From positions 1-64,000 of the forward strand of contig DKLZ01000022.1 of NCBI GenBank assembly GCA_002455955.1: DNA of 64,000 bases, given 5' to 3'. Positions 1 through 8,742 of this stretch are shown in pieces. The number at the start of each line of letters is the position of its first letter. Within the stretch, counting starts at the first letter, position 1. The DNA comes from Dehalococcoidia bacterium UBA6627. GTDB taxonomy: Bacteria; Chloroflexota; Dehalococcoidia; UBA2979. The notes under the pieces are model-generated. The model made no database searches and was not told the origin of the DNA. It saw only the letters and a list, made by a program, of their open reading frames with translations. A program made the position numbers and the translations under genes.

Positions 1-2
1 CG

Positions 3-1127
3 AGCCAACTTGTGCAGGCTGGTGCTGTTGTTGATATTGCTATGACACATTCAGCAACGAAATTCGTGGCACCATTAGCTTTTCGTTCACTCACCGCACG
101 CGAACCGTACGTAGACATGTTTCAGCCTCATGGGGAATTCGGTGAGGCACATGTCGAATTAGCTAGAAGAGCTGATCTGCTGTTAATCGCTCCAGCTACA
201 GCATCAACAATGGCACGACTAGCCCACGGTCTCGCCGACGACTTCGTATCGCTGACTGCACTTGCTACCCAAGCGCCTCTATTAATAGCTCCCGCGATGG
301 ACTCCCAGATGTGGACTCATGCGGCTACTAAAATTAATTACGAACTGCTGAAAGATCGCGGTGCGCACTTTATCGGACCAGTCGAAGGCCGCTTGGCGTC
401 CGGACGAGTCGGAACAGGACGCTTAACTGAAACCACTGCCATCGTTGCGGAGGTGCGATCCCTAATAGGTCGCACATACGGAGACCTAATAGGTCGCACA
501 ATAATCGTTTCTGCTGGTGGGACACGTGAAGCGATCGACCCTGTCCGTTACATCGGCAATCGATCTAGCGGGAAAATGGGTAATGCTATTGCCGAAGCGG
601 CTCGTGATCGCGGTGCTAACGTAATCCTGATTACGACCGTGCCGGATACAGCACCACTTGCTGTGACCGTAGTCGAGGTGGATTCAGCGGAATCGATGTC
701 AGCCGCAATTCACGAACGTACTGATTCGGCCGATGCCCTGATCATGGCCGCTGCAGTCGCAGATTATCGACCGTCTGAGTTGATTGACCAGAAGATCAAA
801 CGTGCTGATGTCGGCGCGATGTCAATCGAACTATCAGAGAATCAAGACATCATCGCTTCGGTTAACAGCAACATTGTAAAAGTAGCATTCGCCGCCGAAA
901 CGCAGGATCTTATTGAAAACGCGCAAAAGAAACTAACGGCAAAGGGCGTCGAATTAATCATAGCCAATGATGTTAGTGCTGCTGATGCGGGTTTCAGCAC
1001 CGAAGAAAATCGGATTACGATTCTTGATGCGAATGGGGACTGTGAAGAAGTTCCGTTGATGTCGAAGTATGACTGTGCAATACGCGTCCTAAATCGAATG
1101 GCGCCGCTACTACTCTCTAGGAACTAA
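3..1127 (+). CDS. coaBC: Bifunctional phosphopantothenoylcysteine decarboxylase/phosphopantothenate-cysteine ligase, 5'-truncated
   Basis: Coenzyme A biosynthesis: the N-terminal CoaC flavoprotein part decarboxylates phosphopantothenoylcysteine, and the C-terminal CoaB part makes it from phosphopantothenate and cysteine. The reading frame is open to the window edge, so the first roughly 30 residues, including the usual glycine-rich start, are missing. CoaC features seen are the His-containing segment EAHVELARRADLLLIAPAT and the PAMDSQMW motif. CoaB begins near base 505 with SAGGTREAIDPVRYI and NRSSGKMG, and ends with the KKLTAKGVELIIAND segment. Two sites usual in E. coli Dfp differ: PAMN reads PAMD, and the flap cysteine (ACG) reads ASG. 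A 24-base tandem duplication lies in the linker between the domains. The next gene is convergent. Confidence 0.93.
   Translation, partial: SQLVQAGAVVDIAMTHSATKFVAPLAFRSLTAREPYVDMFQPHGEFGEAHVELARRADLLLIAPATASTMARLAHGLADDFVSLTALATQAPLLIAPAMDSQMWTHAATKINYELLKDRGAHFIGPVEGRLASGRVGTGRLTETTAIVAEVRSLIGRTYGDLIGRTIIVSAGGTREAIDPVRYIGNRSSGKMGNAIAEAARDRGANVILITTVPDTAPLAVTVVEVDSAESMSAAIHERTDSADALIMAAAVADYRPSELIDQKIKRADVGAMSIELSENQDIIASVNSNIVKVAFAAETQDLIENAQKKLTAKGVELIIANDVSAADAGFSTEENRITILDANGDCEEVPLMSKYDCAIRVLNRMAPLLLSRN
461..500 (+). repeat. Short in-frame tandem duplication in coaBC
   Basis: A 16-base unit (cctaataggtcgcaca) occurs at 461-476 and again at 485-500, a period of 24 bases or eight codons. 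It encodes LIGRT twice in the linker joining CoaC to CoaB, so the frame is preserved. It looks like a small replication-slippage duplication. Confidence 0.85.
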
Positions 1128-1255
1128 CGATCTCTCCAGTTCGTGAGTTTGAATGATTCGTATCCGCACAAACCTTTTGAGAACCAATAATGCAACAGTC
1201 TCGTACAGTGCTACTCATGACAGTCACTGTGTCTAACCGAATTGATATCGAGCAT

Positions 1256-1642
1256 TCAAGACAGTGACTTACGCGGTACCTGTAACAACTGCAGCGTATT
1301 CCCGTCCGGATCGTGGAACGTAGAGATCCAACCACCCCAAGGCTCTTGCTCGGGCATTCGCAAAAAGACTACCCCGTTATCTCGCAACCGCTCACTCGTA
1401 GCATAAATGTCGGTTACCTCTAAATTGATCATCAATCGAAGTGGGTCTTGATTCGAATAACTCACGCCCTCGTGTACAGAAATGGTTAAACGTTGACAGC
1501 CCCACTCGAAATTTACGAACCGATCGCGATCTGATCGCGGAATTAGACCAAGAACTTTGACATAGAAATCACGCATCGCTTTGAAGCGATTTTCGGCCGT
1601 CCAGACAAGAACGCCTGATAAGCTGATAATTCGATCACTCAT
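1256..1642 (-). CDS. VOC (glyoxalase/bleomycin-resistance fold) family protein
   Basis: A 128-residue single-domain protein of the vicinal-oxygen-chelate superfamily. Its layout is typical: a beta-strand start (SLSGVLVW), the helix AMRDFYVKVLGL, then a C-terminal WISTFHDPDGNTLQLLQV, where HDPDGN is the usual turn before the last metal-ligand strand. The substrate cannot be read from sequence. The reading frame extends upstream to 1738, but that would overlap the upstream aminopeptidase gene. The ATG at 1642 gives the normal family N-terminus and lies just after the aminopeptidase stop. The pair therefore probably form a two-gene operon, with this gene second. Confidence 0.85.
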   Translation of the reverse strand: MSDRIISLSGVLVWTAENRFKAMRDFYVKVLGLIPRSDRDRFVNFEWGCQRLTISVHEGVSYSNQDPLRLMINLEVTDIYATSERLRDNGVVFLRMPEQEPWGGWISTFHDPDGNTLQLLQVPRKSLS

Positions 1643-1668
1643 CCAAAAACCACCATAAACTTTAACAG

Positions 1669-3177
1669 TTAACGGGTGCGATCTAGAACGTACTGCACTA
1701 GCGTGCGAACAGGGATGCCAGTCGCACCTTTTGTCCATTCACCACGATCACCACCAGCATTCATTACTCCAGCTATGTCAATGTGCGCCCAAGGAGTATC
1801 CCCGACAAAAGCTTGAAGGAATTTCGCCGCCGTTATTGAACCCGCAGCTCGACCACCCGTATTTTTCAAATCGGCAATATCAGACTTAATTTGTCGGTTG
1901 TAGTCGTCATCTATGGGTAACCGCCAGTACCGTTCTCCTGTCGCACCACTTGCAGTGTCTAGTTGACGCCAGACTCGATCGTTATTCGCGAATACACCAA
2001 CTCGTACATTGCCGAGAGCAACGCTCATTGCTCCGGTGAGTGTCGCAACATCTATCAATGTTGTAGCACCTTGAGATTTTGCGTAAGCAAGAGCATCAGC
2101 CAAGACTAGACGGCCTTCGGCGTCAGTATTTACAACCTCAATGCTTTGCCCATCCATCGCATATACAACATCGCCTGGCTTCGTTGCGGAACCACTAGGC
2201 ATGTTTTCGGTACATGGCGCAATGGCCATAACATTGACAGATGGCTTCAGTTGAGCGATTGCTTGTATCGCACCAATAACACTCGCTGCTCCGCACATGT
2301 CCCACTTCATCGCTTCCATACCGTTCGCGGGCTTAAGAGAAATTCCACCGGTATCGAATGTAATCCCTTTACCTATAAGGCCAACATAGTTCCGCCGCCG
2401 CCGAGCACCGTGGTATCTAAGCACAATGAACTTTGGTGGTTCGACAGAACCATTGGAAACAGAGAGATATGAACCCATACCAAGACGTTCAGCCTCAGCA
2501 CGTTCGATGATTTGACATTCTAACCCGTTACTTTCGGCAACACTGAGTGCTTCTTCTGCCAATCGGGTAGGAGTCATCCGATTTGCTGATTCGTTCCCTA
2601 GATCGCGCGCGAGGTTTGTTGCCTCAGCCATTGCTCGACCGATCGTGACTCCTCGCTCAGTCGCAGCGCGGTGGCGAGTCGAGCTCGCTAGAATCGTTAA
2701 GCTACCAACTACACCCCGTGGTTTATCTGCAGCGCGAGTGTGGTGCTTATCAAAGCGATAAAGGCCCATTACAAAACCTTCGGTCACAGCGCGAGTAGCT
2801 TCCTCTGCTGACAGCGACCGTGCAACGCTTGTGGGTGCTGCAAGTACGACATGACCTGGGTCCATCCCACGTAATGCACGAGCAAACGTCGCGGCCATCG
2901 TTCGGATTTGGGTCGAGGTACTCTCACCGATTTTGTCGCCAGTTTCGAGCACTACAACACGCTTTGCTCGTGCATTTCTCGGAGCGGGAAACTCAAGCAG
3001 GTGACCAGCATTCCCATTCAGAAGACCTTGTTCTTGAGCGCGACGAATCAACCCGCCTAGCTTTTTATCGGCGGCAGCTGTATCACCACTCAGCTGACGA
3101 CGCCCTTTTGGTGCATAGATGACGAGAGTATCGCCTGACTGGTTAAATAAGTCGCCAACACTGACATTGATTTCCAC
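1669..3177 (-). CDS. pepA: Leucyl aminopeptidase, M17 family
   Basis: A cytosolic two-metal aminopeptidase that trims N-terminal residues from peptides. The protein is about 502 residues, normal for M17. The N-terminal macro-like domain begins VSVGDLF. The C-terminal catalytic domain has GKGITFDTGGISLKP near residue 267, carrying metal-binding Lys and Asp, and the family signature NTDAEGRLVLADAL near residue 347 with Asp and Glu ligands and the catalytic Arg. The frame runs to 3339. The GTG at 3177 is preferred because GGAG lies six bases upstream and gives the normal M17 start; the ATG at 3189 is the alternative. It is followed at close range by the VOC gene and is transcribed divergently from the PAP2-like gene. 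Confidence 0.94.
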   Translation of the reverse strand: MEINVSVGDLFNQSGDTLVIYAPKGRRQLSGDTAAADKKLGGLIRRAQEQGLLNGNAGHLLEFPAPRNARAKRVVVLETGDKIGESTSTQIRTMAATFARALRGMDPGHVVLAAPTSVARSLSAEEATRAVTEGFVMGLYRFDKHHTRAADKPRGVVGSLTILASSTRHRAATERGVTIGRAMAEATNLARDLGNESANRMTPTRLAEEALSVAESNGLECQIIERAEAERLGMGSYLSVSNGSVEPPKFIVLRYHGARRRRNYVGLIGKGITFDTGGISLKPANGMEAMKWDMCGAASVIGAIQAIAQLKPSVNVMAIAPCTENMPSGSATKPGDVVYAMDGQSIEVVNTDAEGRLVLADALAYAKSQGATTLIDVATLTGAMSVALGNVRVGVFANNDRVWRQLDTASGATGERYWRLPIDDDYNRQIKSDIADLKNTGGRAAGSITAAKFLQAFVGDTPWAHIDIAGVMNAGGDRGEWTKGATGIPVRTLVQYVLDRTR

Positions 3178-3333
3178 GATGTGCTCCATTCGGTGCGAGG
3201 TATCCACTCTCAAATAATAAAATCTAATTTCGCAAGGTTGACGGGAGCATAGGAGGCAGACTCCAGCTAGACAACACTTGAATAACTTAACGTTTATAAG
3301 CCAACGACAGTGGAAAGAGTTACTGGGAACGCG

Positions 3334-4143
3334 ATGCACATGAAGATCTATCGCTACCTATACCAAGTCACCGCTCCATCTCGTACAGGCCTTGCTTGGT
3401 TTGATCTCATAGAAATCTTCCTTGTGGTGATTGGATTTCTGCTTTATTTCCTGGTGCGTGGCGCTGTGGTCGATCGCGAAGAATTAGCACTTCAGAATGC
3501 TCGTTGGATCATCGAACTACAGCAATCCATCGGAATTTGGATCGAACCCAGCATCAATGAATGGGTTCTGGAGCACGGGTTACTAGTTAGATTCTTTAAC
3601 TTTGTTTATTTCTGGCTTGATTTCCCGTTAATTGTTTTTGTAGGGCTGGTTTTGTTCTGGAGGCGTCGGACCTTCTATAGGCTTCTCCGTGACGCACTCT
3701 TAATATCTGGGGGATTCGCTCTACTCGTGTACTGGAGTATTCCGGTTGCCCCACCGAGGTACATAAAAGAATGGGGGTTTGTTGACACCTTAAAGGAATA
3801 CTCGGACCTCGCATATCAGGCTCAATCTACTGCCGCATTTGTTAATCCCTATGCAGCGGTGCCATCATTGCATGTGGGATGGGCGATTATTCTCACCATC
3901 GTAGTCTTCAGAACTACACGGAATGGCCTTCTGCGTGCAGCATCAATCGCAACGATGGTGTTGCAATCAATATCAGTTGTGGCCACAGCCAATCACTACC
4001 TTTTCGACGGTGTCGTGGGAGCAGGTGTCTGCATAGTGAGTCTCATGATTGCACTTTGGCTACAGCAATCAGGTTATCCACGGATCCGCTCGTGGCTTCA
4101 TCATCGGACTGATGACCGCTCCCTTGATTTTATTGAAAAATAA
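3334..4143 (+). CDS. PAP2-superfamily membrane protein (inositolphosphotransferase/phosphatase-like)
   Basis: A polytopic membrane protein of about 269 residues in the PAP2_3 style, related to Aur1-type inositolphosphoryl transferases and lipid phosphatases. Hydrophobic segments include IEIFLVVIGFLLYFLV, FPLIVFVGLVLFW, LLISGGFALLVYW and a C-terminal pair. The catalytic motifs are recognisable: PSLHVGW with the active-site His, and ANHYLFDGVVG with the second His and Asp. The classical KxxxxxxRP motif is replaced by VAPPRYIKEW. The substrate is unknown, but a lipid phosphate or phosphodiester is likely. The frame could begin at GTG 3310; ATG 3334 has GGGA about seven bases upstream. The 3' end overlaps the convergent DegV-like gene by 43 bases. 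Confidence 0.75.
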   Translation: MHMKIYRYLYQVTAPSRTGLAWFDLIEIFLVVIGFLLYFLVRGAVVDREELALQNARWIIELQQSIGIWIEPSINEWVLEHGLLVRFFNFVYFWLDFPLIVFVGLVLFWRRRTFYRLLRDALLISGGFALLVYWSIPVAPPRYIKEWGFVDTLKEYSDLAYQAQSTAAFVNPYAAVPSLHVGWAIILTIVVFRTTRNGLLRAASIATMVLQSISVVATANHYLFDGVVGAGVCIVSLMIALWLQQSGYPRIRSWLHHRTDDRSLDFIEK

Positions 4144-4934
4144 TCATTCGGTGGAATTTCGTACCATGCTATGCCCAACATGCGAGGTCCTAGCCTCGCC
4201 GCCGCATGGCGAGTGAGCGGAGCAATAACTAATTCAGCATTAGGCAGCTTGCGTTGAATCCAGATCGCCAGTGCTTCAGCACCGGCTTCTGCTCCTGCAT
4301 GGTGTACTGCAATGCGCGCTCTAGCAGAATCGACGATTCGCTTGGCAAAGTCATCGCGAAGGAGCGTGAGAGCTTCCTCGCGTGTTTTGGGGCGACTAAT
4401 GATCGAGACTTCCGTACCACGAAGAGATACCAGCGCACGATGAGTTGATTCCCTAAATTCGGCGTTGCCCGCTGCACTCGTTAGCTCGGGATGCTCGAGC
4501 ATCACAAGGACATGTATTTCTTTTCGAACTGCGCGAGCAGTGCTGATTGCCTCGTTAAGAGTGCCACCGGCCCGAATCACTTCGGCAGCCACAACTGCCT
4601 GCCAACCGCTGCCCATCAGAGCATGATCGCTACTCTCAATAGTCACGCGATTTTCAATTTGATCGAAAGCTTCATGAAGATTGTCCGGCGATCCGAAACC
4701 ATCACCCGTAGCCAAATAAAGAAGTTCAGTCGCTCCATCCTCGATCGCCTTTCGCACCGCAGCGATGGATTCCTTGACCGGTACCGCTGTTGCTTCTGAG
4801 TGAAGCTGCGGAATTGTATCGGGTTCGATCAGCAGTGGAGGATCTATTGGGGCAAGATAAACATTATTCAAAGAACATAGATGAAATGGGATGCAACAGT
4901 CCGCATCAGCAACAACAGCAAGCGAATGTTTCAC
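4101..4934 (-). CDS. DegV-family (fatty-acid-binding) protein, divergent
   Basis: 277 residues, the size of DegV/FakB proteins, which bind a fatty acid and in Firmicutes present it to a fatty-acid kinase. The N-terminal half has the DegV-like ATGDGFGSPDNL loop and a helix-rich middle (AAEVIRAGGTLNEAISTARAVRKEI). The C-terminal half has the second-domain pattern HHAGAEAGAEALAIWIQRKLP followed by a beta-strand and LGPRMLGIAWY. The usual N-terminal TDSxxDL motif is replaced by VADADCCIPF, so the assignment is tentative. It starts with GTG, and AGAGGAA lies upstream on that strand. No fatty-acid kinase gene was seen in this window. Confidence 0.6.
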   Translation of the reverse strand: MKHSLAVVADADCCIPFHLCSLNNVYLAPIDPPLLIEPDTIPQLHSEATAVPVKESIAAVRKAIEDGATELLYLATGDGFGSPDNLHEAFDQIENRVTIESSDHALMGSGWQAVVAAEVIRAGGTLNEAISTARAVRKEIHVLVMLEHPELTSAAGNAEFRESTHRALVSLRGTEVSIISRPKTREEALTLLRDDFAKRIVDSARARIAVHHAGAEAGAEALAIWIQRKLPNAELVIAPLTRHAAARLGPRMLGIAWYEIPPNDYFSIKSRERSSVR

Positions 4935-5016
4935 AGAGATGTTTCCTCTTGAGACCGATGCTCAAGAATTACTAATTGCTCGGTCATGTTGCCTATGCTA
5001 GCGTGGCTATTCATGA

Positions 5017-5047
5017 GGGAGGAGTCCGCCGGGCGCGGGATCCTCTC
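5017..5047 (+). promoter_or_regulatory. Candidate structured leader of rpsO
   Basis: A GC-rich stem-loop about 55 bases upstream of rpsO. GGGAGGA pairs with TCCTCTC through a G·U, and after one mismatch an inner TCC/GGG stem closes a GC-rich loop. Autoregulatory S15-binding leaders of varied structure are known in several phyla. Whether this hairpin is one is inference. No run of T follows it directly. Confidence 0.35.
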
Positions 5048-5100
5048 ACTGGGAGTTATTTTTGTAGGGCCAGGTTAAGAGTAGGAATACTTCGAGTTCG

Positions 5101-5367
5101 ATGCCAACGACCGAAAACAAACAAGTAATCATCGAGCAATTCAAGCAACATGAAGGCGACACTGGGTCGCCTGAGGTTCAAATTGCCCTCCTCACAAATC
5201 GTATTGTGCAGCTGACTGAACATCTCCGTGAGCATAAGCACGATTACTCCACTCGACGTGGCTTGCTAAAGCTCGTAGGCCAAAGACGTCGTCAGCTCCG
5301 GTACCTCAGTAATAAGGACGTGGAGCGATACCATCAGGTAATCCAGGCTCTGGGGTTGCGCCGCTAG
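5101..5367 (+). CDS. rpsO: 30S ribosomal protein S15
   Basis: An 88-residue small-subunit protein that binds 16S rRNA and nucleates platform assembly. The conserved S15 core is present: HEGDTGSPEVQIALLTNRI, the LTEHLREHKHDYSTRRGL helix and the C-terminal GQRRRQLRYL. Length and start are normal for the family. It sits directly upstream of pnp, the same rpsO-pnp order as in many bacteria, with a structured 246-base spacer between them. Confidence 0.98.
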   Translation: MPTTENKQVIIEQFKQHEGDTGSPEVQIALLTNRIVQLTEHLREHKHDYSTRRGLLKLVGQRRRQLRYLSNKDVERYHQVIQALGLRR

Positions 5368-5434
5368 TGCGTGACCCTTTGTTTCGGGTAAGAAACCAGG
5401 AACTTTTGAGCCTTCGAATTGACCACCACGCAGC

Positions 5435-5548
5435 CCGAGGCGTGCTCGGTCGGACCAGGAATCTTTAAGACAGCCGGCGGCAAGTCCGCCCCGATACCCG
5501 CTAAACAATCCCAGTTTAACGTCGCGATCTATATGATCGCTGTGACGT
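5435..5548 (+). promoter_or_regulatory. Structured rpsO-pnp spacer with a long hairpin before pnp
   Basis: The spacer contains several inverted repeats. The strongest is at 5519-5548: ACGTC plus GCGATC, loop TATAT, then GATCGC, a TGT bulge and GACGT, eleven pairs with one bulge and no T run after it. Upstream, CCGAG (5435-5439) pairs with CTCGG (5445-5449), and this is incompatible with CACGC (5427-5431) pairing with GCGTG (5440-5444). In E. coli a hairpin at this place is cut by RNase III and mediates PNPase autoregulation. A similar role here is inference. Confidence 0.5.
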
Positions 5549-5613
5549 ATATTTAGACCCAAATCTCAATAGTGATAACAGATATTTGAATCAGACAAGA
5601 GGACGATAAGAGA

Positions 5614-7974
5614 GTGACAGTCCAAACAACTACATCTCATAACTACCCAGAGGGCACTTCGGTTTTCTCGAATACAATCGAAGGTCAAACCTTCGAGATC
5701 TCAAGCGGACGACTAGCACCAAACGCTGCGGCTGCCTGCACCATCCGCTATGGCGACACAATGCTCCTGATCACGGTTTGCCATGAGAACCCGCGACCAG
5801 GCATCGACTTTTTCCCACTTACGGTGGACTTCGAAGAACGAATGTATTCCATCGGCAAAATTCCAGGGAATTTCTTCCGCCGAGAAGGCCGTCCCGGTGT
5901 TGATGCAACATTAGCGGCTCGCATGACCGACCGCCCGATTCGTCCATTATTCCCAAAGGGGTTCAAACGCGAAGTACAAGTGGTTTGCATGCTCCTTACC
6001 TCCGACCGTGAACAGCCAGCAGATGTATTGGGAACAATCGGTGCATCGGTTGCAGTAAATCTTTCGGAACTTCCATTCGAAGGGCCTGTCTCCTCAGTAC
6101 GGGTGGCTCGTGTAAACGGAGAATTCAAAGCGTTCCCGACCTATGACGAGATAGAAGCATCCGATATCGACTTGGTCGTCGCAGGCACTGAGGAATCAGT
6201 TGTGATGCTCGAGGCAGGTGCTAAACAAGTCCCTGAAGAAGAAATAATTGAGGCGATCGAGTACGCCGAGGAAGTGATCGGTCAAGTTAACGCCCTACAA
6301 CGTCAAATTATCGATGCATTAGGTCAAAAAAAGATGGAGTTTGAGGTTCCAGAACCGACCGATCCGGAACTCGTTTCGATGGTAAAGAGCGTTCTAGATG
6401 GTCGTGACGAGGAGATGTTGGCTGCGATTAGTGGTGAAGGTTTCCGTGGAGTCGATGAACTCGGAGCGCAGGTCTACAACGAGATGGTTTCGAAAATTCC
6501 CGATGATGAGGAATTACCTTACGAACAGCGTCTCGTCAGGAACACCGTCGAGGCCGAACTAAAGCTGTTTGTCCGAAATCGTGTGCTAAAAGAAGGCTTA
6601 CGCGCCGACGGACGCCATCCAGATGAGCTACGTACAGTTACTTCTGAGGTTGGCGTTTTGCCACGAGTGCATGGTTGCGGACTTTTTCAACGCGGAGAGA
6701 CTCAAGTACTCAGCGTTGCCACGTTGGGCGCTCTACGCGATCGTGCGAAGGTGGATCGAATTGCTCCAGGCGACTGGAAGTACTTCATGCACCATTACAA
6801 CTTCTTGCCATTCTCTGTAGGGGAAGCGCGCTTCTTACGTGGCGCGGGGCGGCGAGAAATTGGCCACGGTATGCTAGCCGAGAGAGCTATCGAACCCGTA
6901 CTACCAGACTTCAATGAGTTCCCTTACACCATACGCGTTGTGTCAGATGTATTAGCCTCGAACGGATCAACATCACAAGGATCCGTCTGTGCGTCGACAC
7001 TTGCGCTGATGGATGCCGGTGTACCGATTGACGCACCGGTCGCAGGAATCGCAATGGGACTGATGTCTACTCCAGATGCTAGCGAATATAAAGTGTTAAC
7101 TGACATTGCTGGCATTGAAGACGCCTTCGGAGACATGGACTTCAAAGTGGCAGGTACAGAAGCAGGTGTCACTGCTGTTCAACTCGATATCAAACTATCG
7201 GCATTACCCTCAGATTTCATGAACGAGGTATTCAGCAAGGCGCGCGATGCGAGAATGGAGATTCTCGACATCATGGGGAATGCGATCGAAATGCCACGTG
7301 AAGAAGTAGGTGCATTCGCCCCAAAGATCAGTGTCGTCAGAATCGATCCAGCAAAGATCGGTGCGGTGATCGGTCCTGGTGGGCGCGTTATCAACTCAAT
7401 TATTGAACGCACAGGCGCCTCCATCGATATCGAGGAGGACGGATCAGTATTTATAGGAGCATCCGAATCTGACGCAGTGGCAAGAGCAATTTCAGAAGTA
7501 GAGGGACTTACCAAAGAAGTTGAGGTTGGTGACGAGTACGAAGGATCAGTTGTTCGCCTAATGGCGTTCGGAGCTTTCGTCGAGATCTTGGCTGGCAAAG
7601 ACGGACTCGTCCACATTTCAGAAATGGCTGAGGGCCACATTGACCGAGTAGAGGATGTCGTCAACGTAGGTGACAAGGTTAAGGTCAGAGTGATCGAAAT
7701 CGATAATCTCGGTCGAATTAACCTTTCAATGCGTGAAGCGGGAGGTAACGGTGCCGTAGGGCTTTCCGACGAACAAGTGGACAGCACGTCAAGCGAACGT
7801 TCTGATAGAAACGATCAGAGAAGAGATTTCGACAATCCCAACGAACGCTCGCAAAATCGTAGAAACAACCAACCACAGCGCAGAAATAACGATCGACAGC
7901 GTGGTGGTCGAAATCGCAACGATCGCCCTCGACGAAACGACGGTGATGCAGATTCTGGTGGGCGCCGCTGGTAA
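5614..7974 (+). CDS. pnp: Polyribonucleotide nucleotidyltransferase (PNPase)
   Basis: A phosphorolytic 3'-5' exoribonuclease, the core of bacterial RNA decay. 786 residues in the canonical order: first RNase PH domain (FFPLTVDFEERMYSIGKIPG), an all-helical linker, second catalytic PH domain (GRHPDELRTVTSEVG, RGETQVLS, GSTSQGSVCASTLALMDAGVP), KH domain near residue 580 (IGAVIGPGGRVINSI), and S1 domain near residues 640-710 (GAFVEILAGKDGLVHISEM). A C-terminal tail of about 60 residues rich in Asn, Arg and Asp follows S1. Such tails often bind RNA or partners. It starts at GTG with an AGAGG-type site upstream. Confidence 0.98.
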   Translation: MTVQTTTSHNYPEGTSVFSNTIEGQTFEISSGRLAPNAAAACTIRYGDTMLLITVCHENPRPGIDFFPLTVDFEERMYSIGKIPGNFFRREGRPGVDATLAARMTDRPIRPLFPKGFKREVQVVCMLLTSDREQPADVLGTIGASVAVNLSELPFEGPVSSVRVARVNGEFKAFPTYDEIEASDIDLVVAGTEESVVMLEAGAKQVPEEEIIEAIEYAEEVIGQVNALQRQIIDALGQKKMEFEVPEPTDPELVSMVKSVLDGRDEEMLAAISGEGFRGVDELGAQVYNEMVSKIPDDEELPYEQRLVRNTVEAELKLFVRNRVLKEGLRADGRHPDELRTVTSEVGVLPRVHGCGLFQRGETQVLSVATLGALRDRAKVDRIAPGDWKYFMHHYNFLPFSVGEARFLRGAGRREIGHGMLAERAIEPVLPDFNEFPYTIRVVSDVLASNGSTSQGSVCASTLALMDAGVPIDAPVAGIAMGLMSTPDASEYKVLTDIAGIEDAFGDMDFKVAGTEAGVTAVQLDIKLSALPSDFMNEVFSKARDARMEILDIMGNAIEMPREEVGAFAPKISVVRIDPAKIGAVIGPGGRVINSIIERTGASIDIEEDGSVFIGASESDAVARAISEVEGLTKEVEVGDEYEGSVVRLMAFGAFVEILAGKDGLVHISEMAEGHIDRVEDVVNVGDKVKVRVIEIDNLGRINLSMREAGGNGAVGLSDEQVDSTSSERSDRNDQRRDFDNPNERSQNRRNNQPQRRNNDRQRGGRNRNDRPRRNDGDADSGGRRW

Positions 7975-7993
7975 AGCGTAAAGGCCTGAAAAG

Positions 7994-8716
7994 ATGAGCC
8001 TCATCGAGGTCAAGGTCGTTTGCCTCGACCTCGATGACACCCTTGTAGACGCGCGTGGATCATGGCACGCGGGCTTTGCAGAAGTAACCAATCACCTGCT
8101 CGAGAGATCTCCTAAGTTTTCTGCACTAGGCTCGCCCGAAGAGATCTACGAGCAACATCTACGACCACGCATAATCGCGGCGCAACGCAAAGCTGGTAGC
8201 AACGAATGGAGTAATGATTTTGCACGCGAAGGGTTTCGTGAGCTCCTCAGGGAAAATGCGGGTCTTGGACCAACGGAGTCCGACTCTATCTTCAACGCTT
8301 ACCTTGAGGCTTGGCCGCGTTATCTCCGGCTCTTCGATGATGTTTTAGAGGCCCTCGAAGCATTACAAAAAAAGTTCAGACTGGCACTAATCAGCAACGG
8401 TATCGGACATGAACAACGCCGCAAACTCGACCGATTTTCGCTTAACAGATACTTCGATGTGTGCGTAATTTCTGAAGAAATCGGGATTACGAAACCTGAC
8501 CCCAGAATCTTCAAGTACGCACTACAAGCACTTGATATTGAAGCGGTATCTGCTCTTCATGCCGGAGACAATCTACATCACGATGTCGCCGGTGCACGCG
8601 ACTATGGGATGTATGGGGTATGGGTGAATCGTCGCGGTGGACGATTCGAAGGTCCAAATGAGGCAGATGCTGAGGTCAGAGACCTAAACGGTCTGGTTCG
8701 ACTGCTAACTCCCTGA
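7994..8716 (+). CDS. HAD-superfamily hydrolase, subfamily IA
   Basis: A 240-residue haloacid-dehalogenase-type phosphatase. Motif I is CLDLDDTLVD with nucleophile and acid/base Asp. Motif II is LISNG, motif III the Lys of TKPDPRIF, and motif IV AGDNLHHDVAGARDYGM. An alpha-helical cap (about residues 25-105) sits between motifs I and II, as in the IA group with pyrimidine nucleotidases and phosphoglycolate phosphatases. The substrate cannot be assigned. It follows pnp by 19 bases and is probably co-transcribed. The downstream transketolase genes are convergent. Confidence 0.88.
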   Translation: MSLIEVKVVCLDLDDTLVDARGSWHAGFAEVTNHLLERSPKFSALGSPEEIYEQHLRPRIIAAQRKAGSNEWSNDFAREGFRELLRENAGLGPTESDSIFNAYLEAWPRYLRLFDDVLEALEALQKKFRLALISNGIGHEQRRKLDRFSLNRYFDVCVISEEIGITKPDPRIFKYALQALDIEAVSALHAGDNLHHDVAGARDYGMYGVWVNRRGGRFEGPNEADAEVRDLNGLVRLLTP

Positions 8717-8742
8717 CATTTTCCTTAATGAACTCACCCGCC

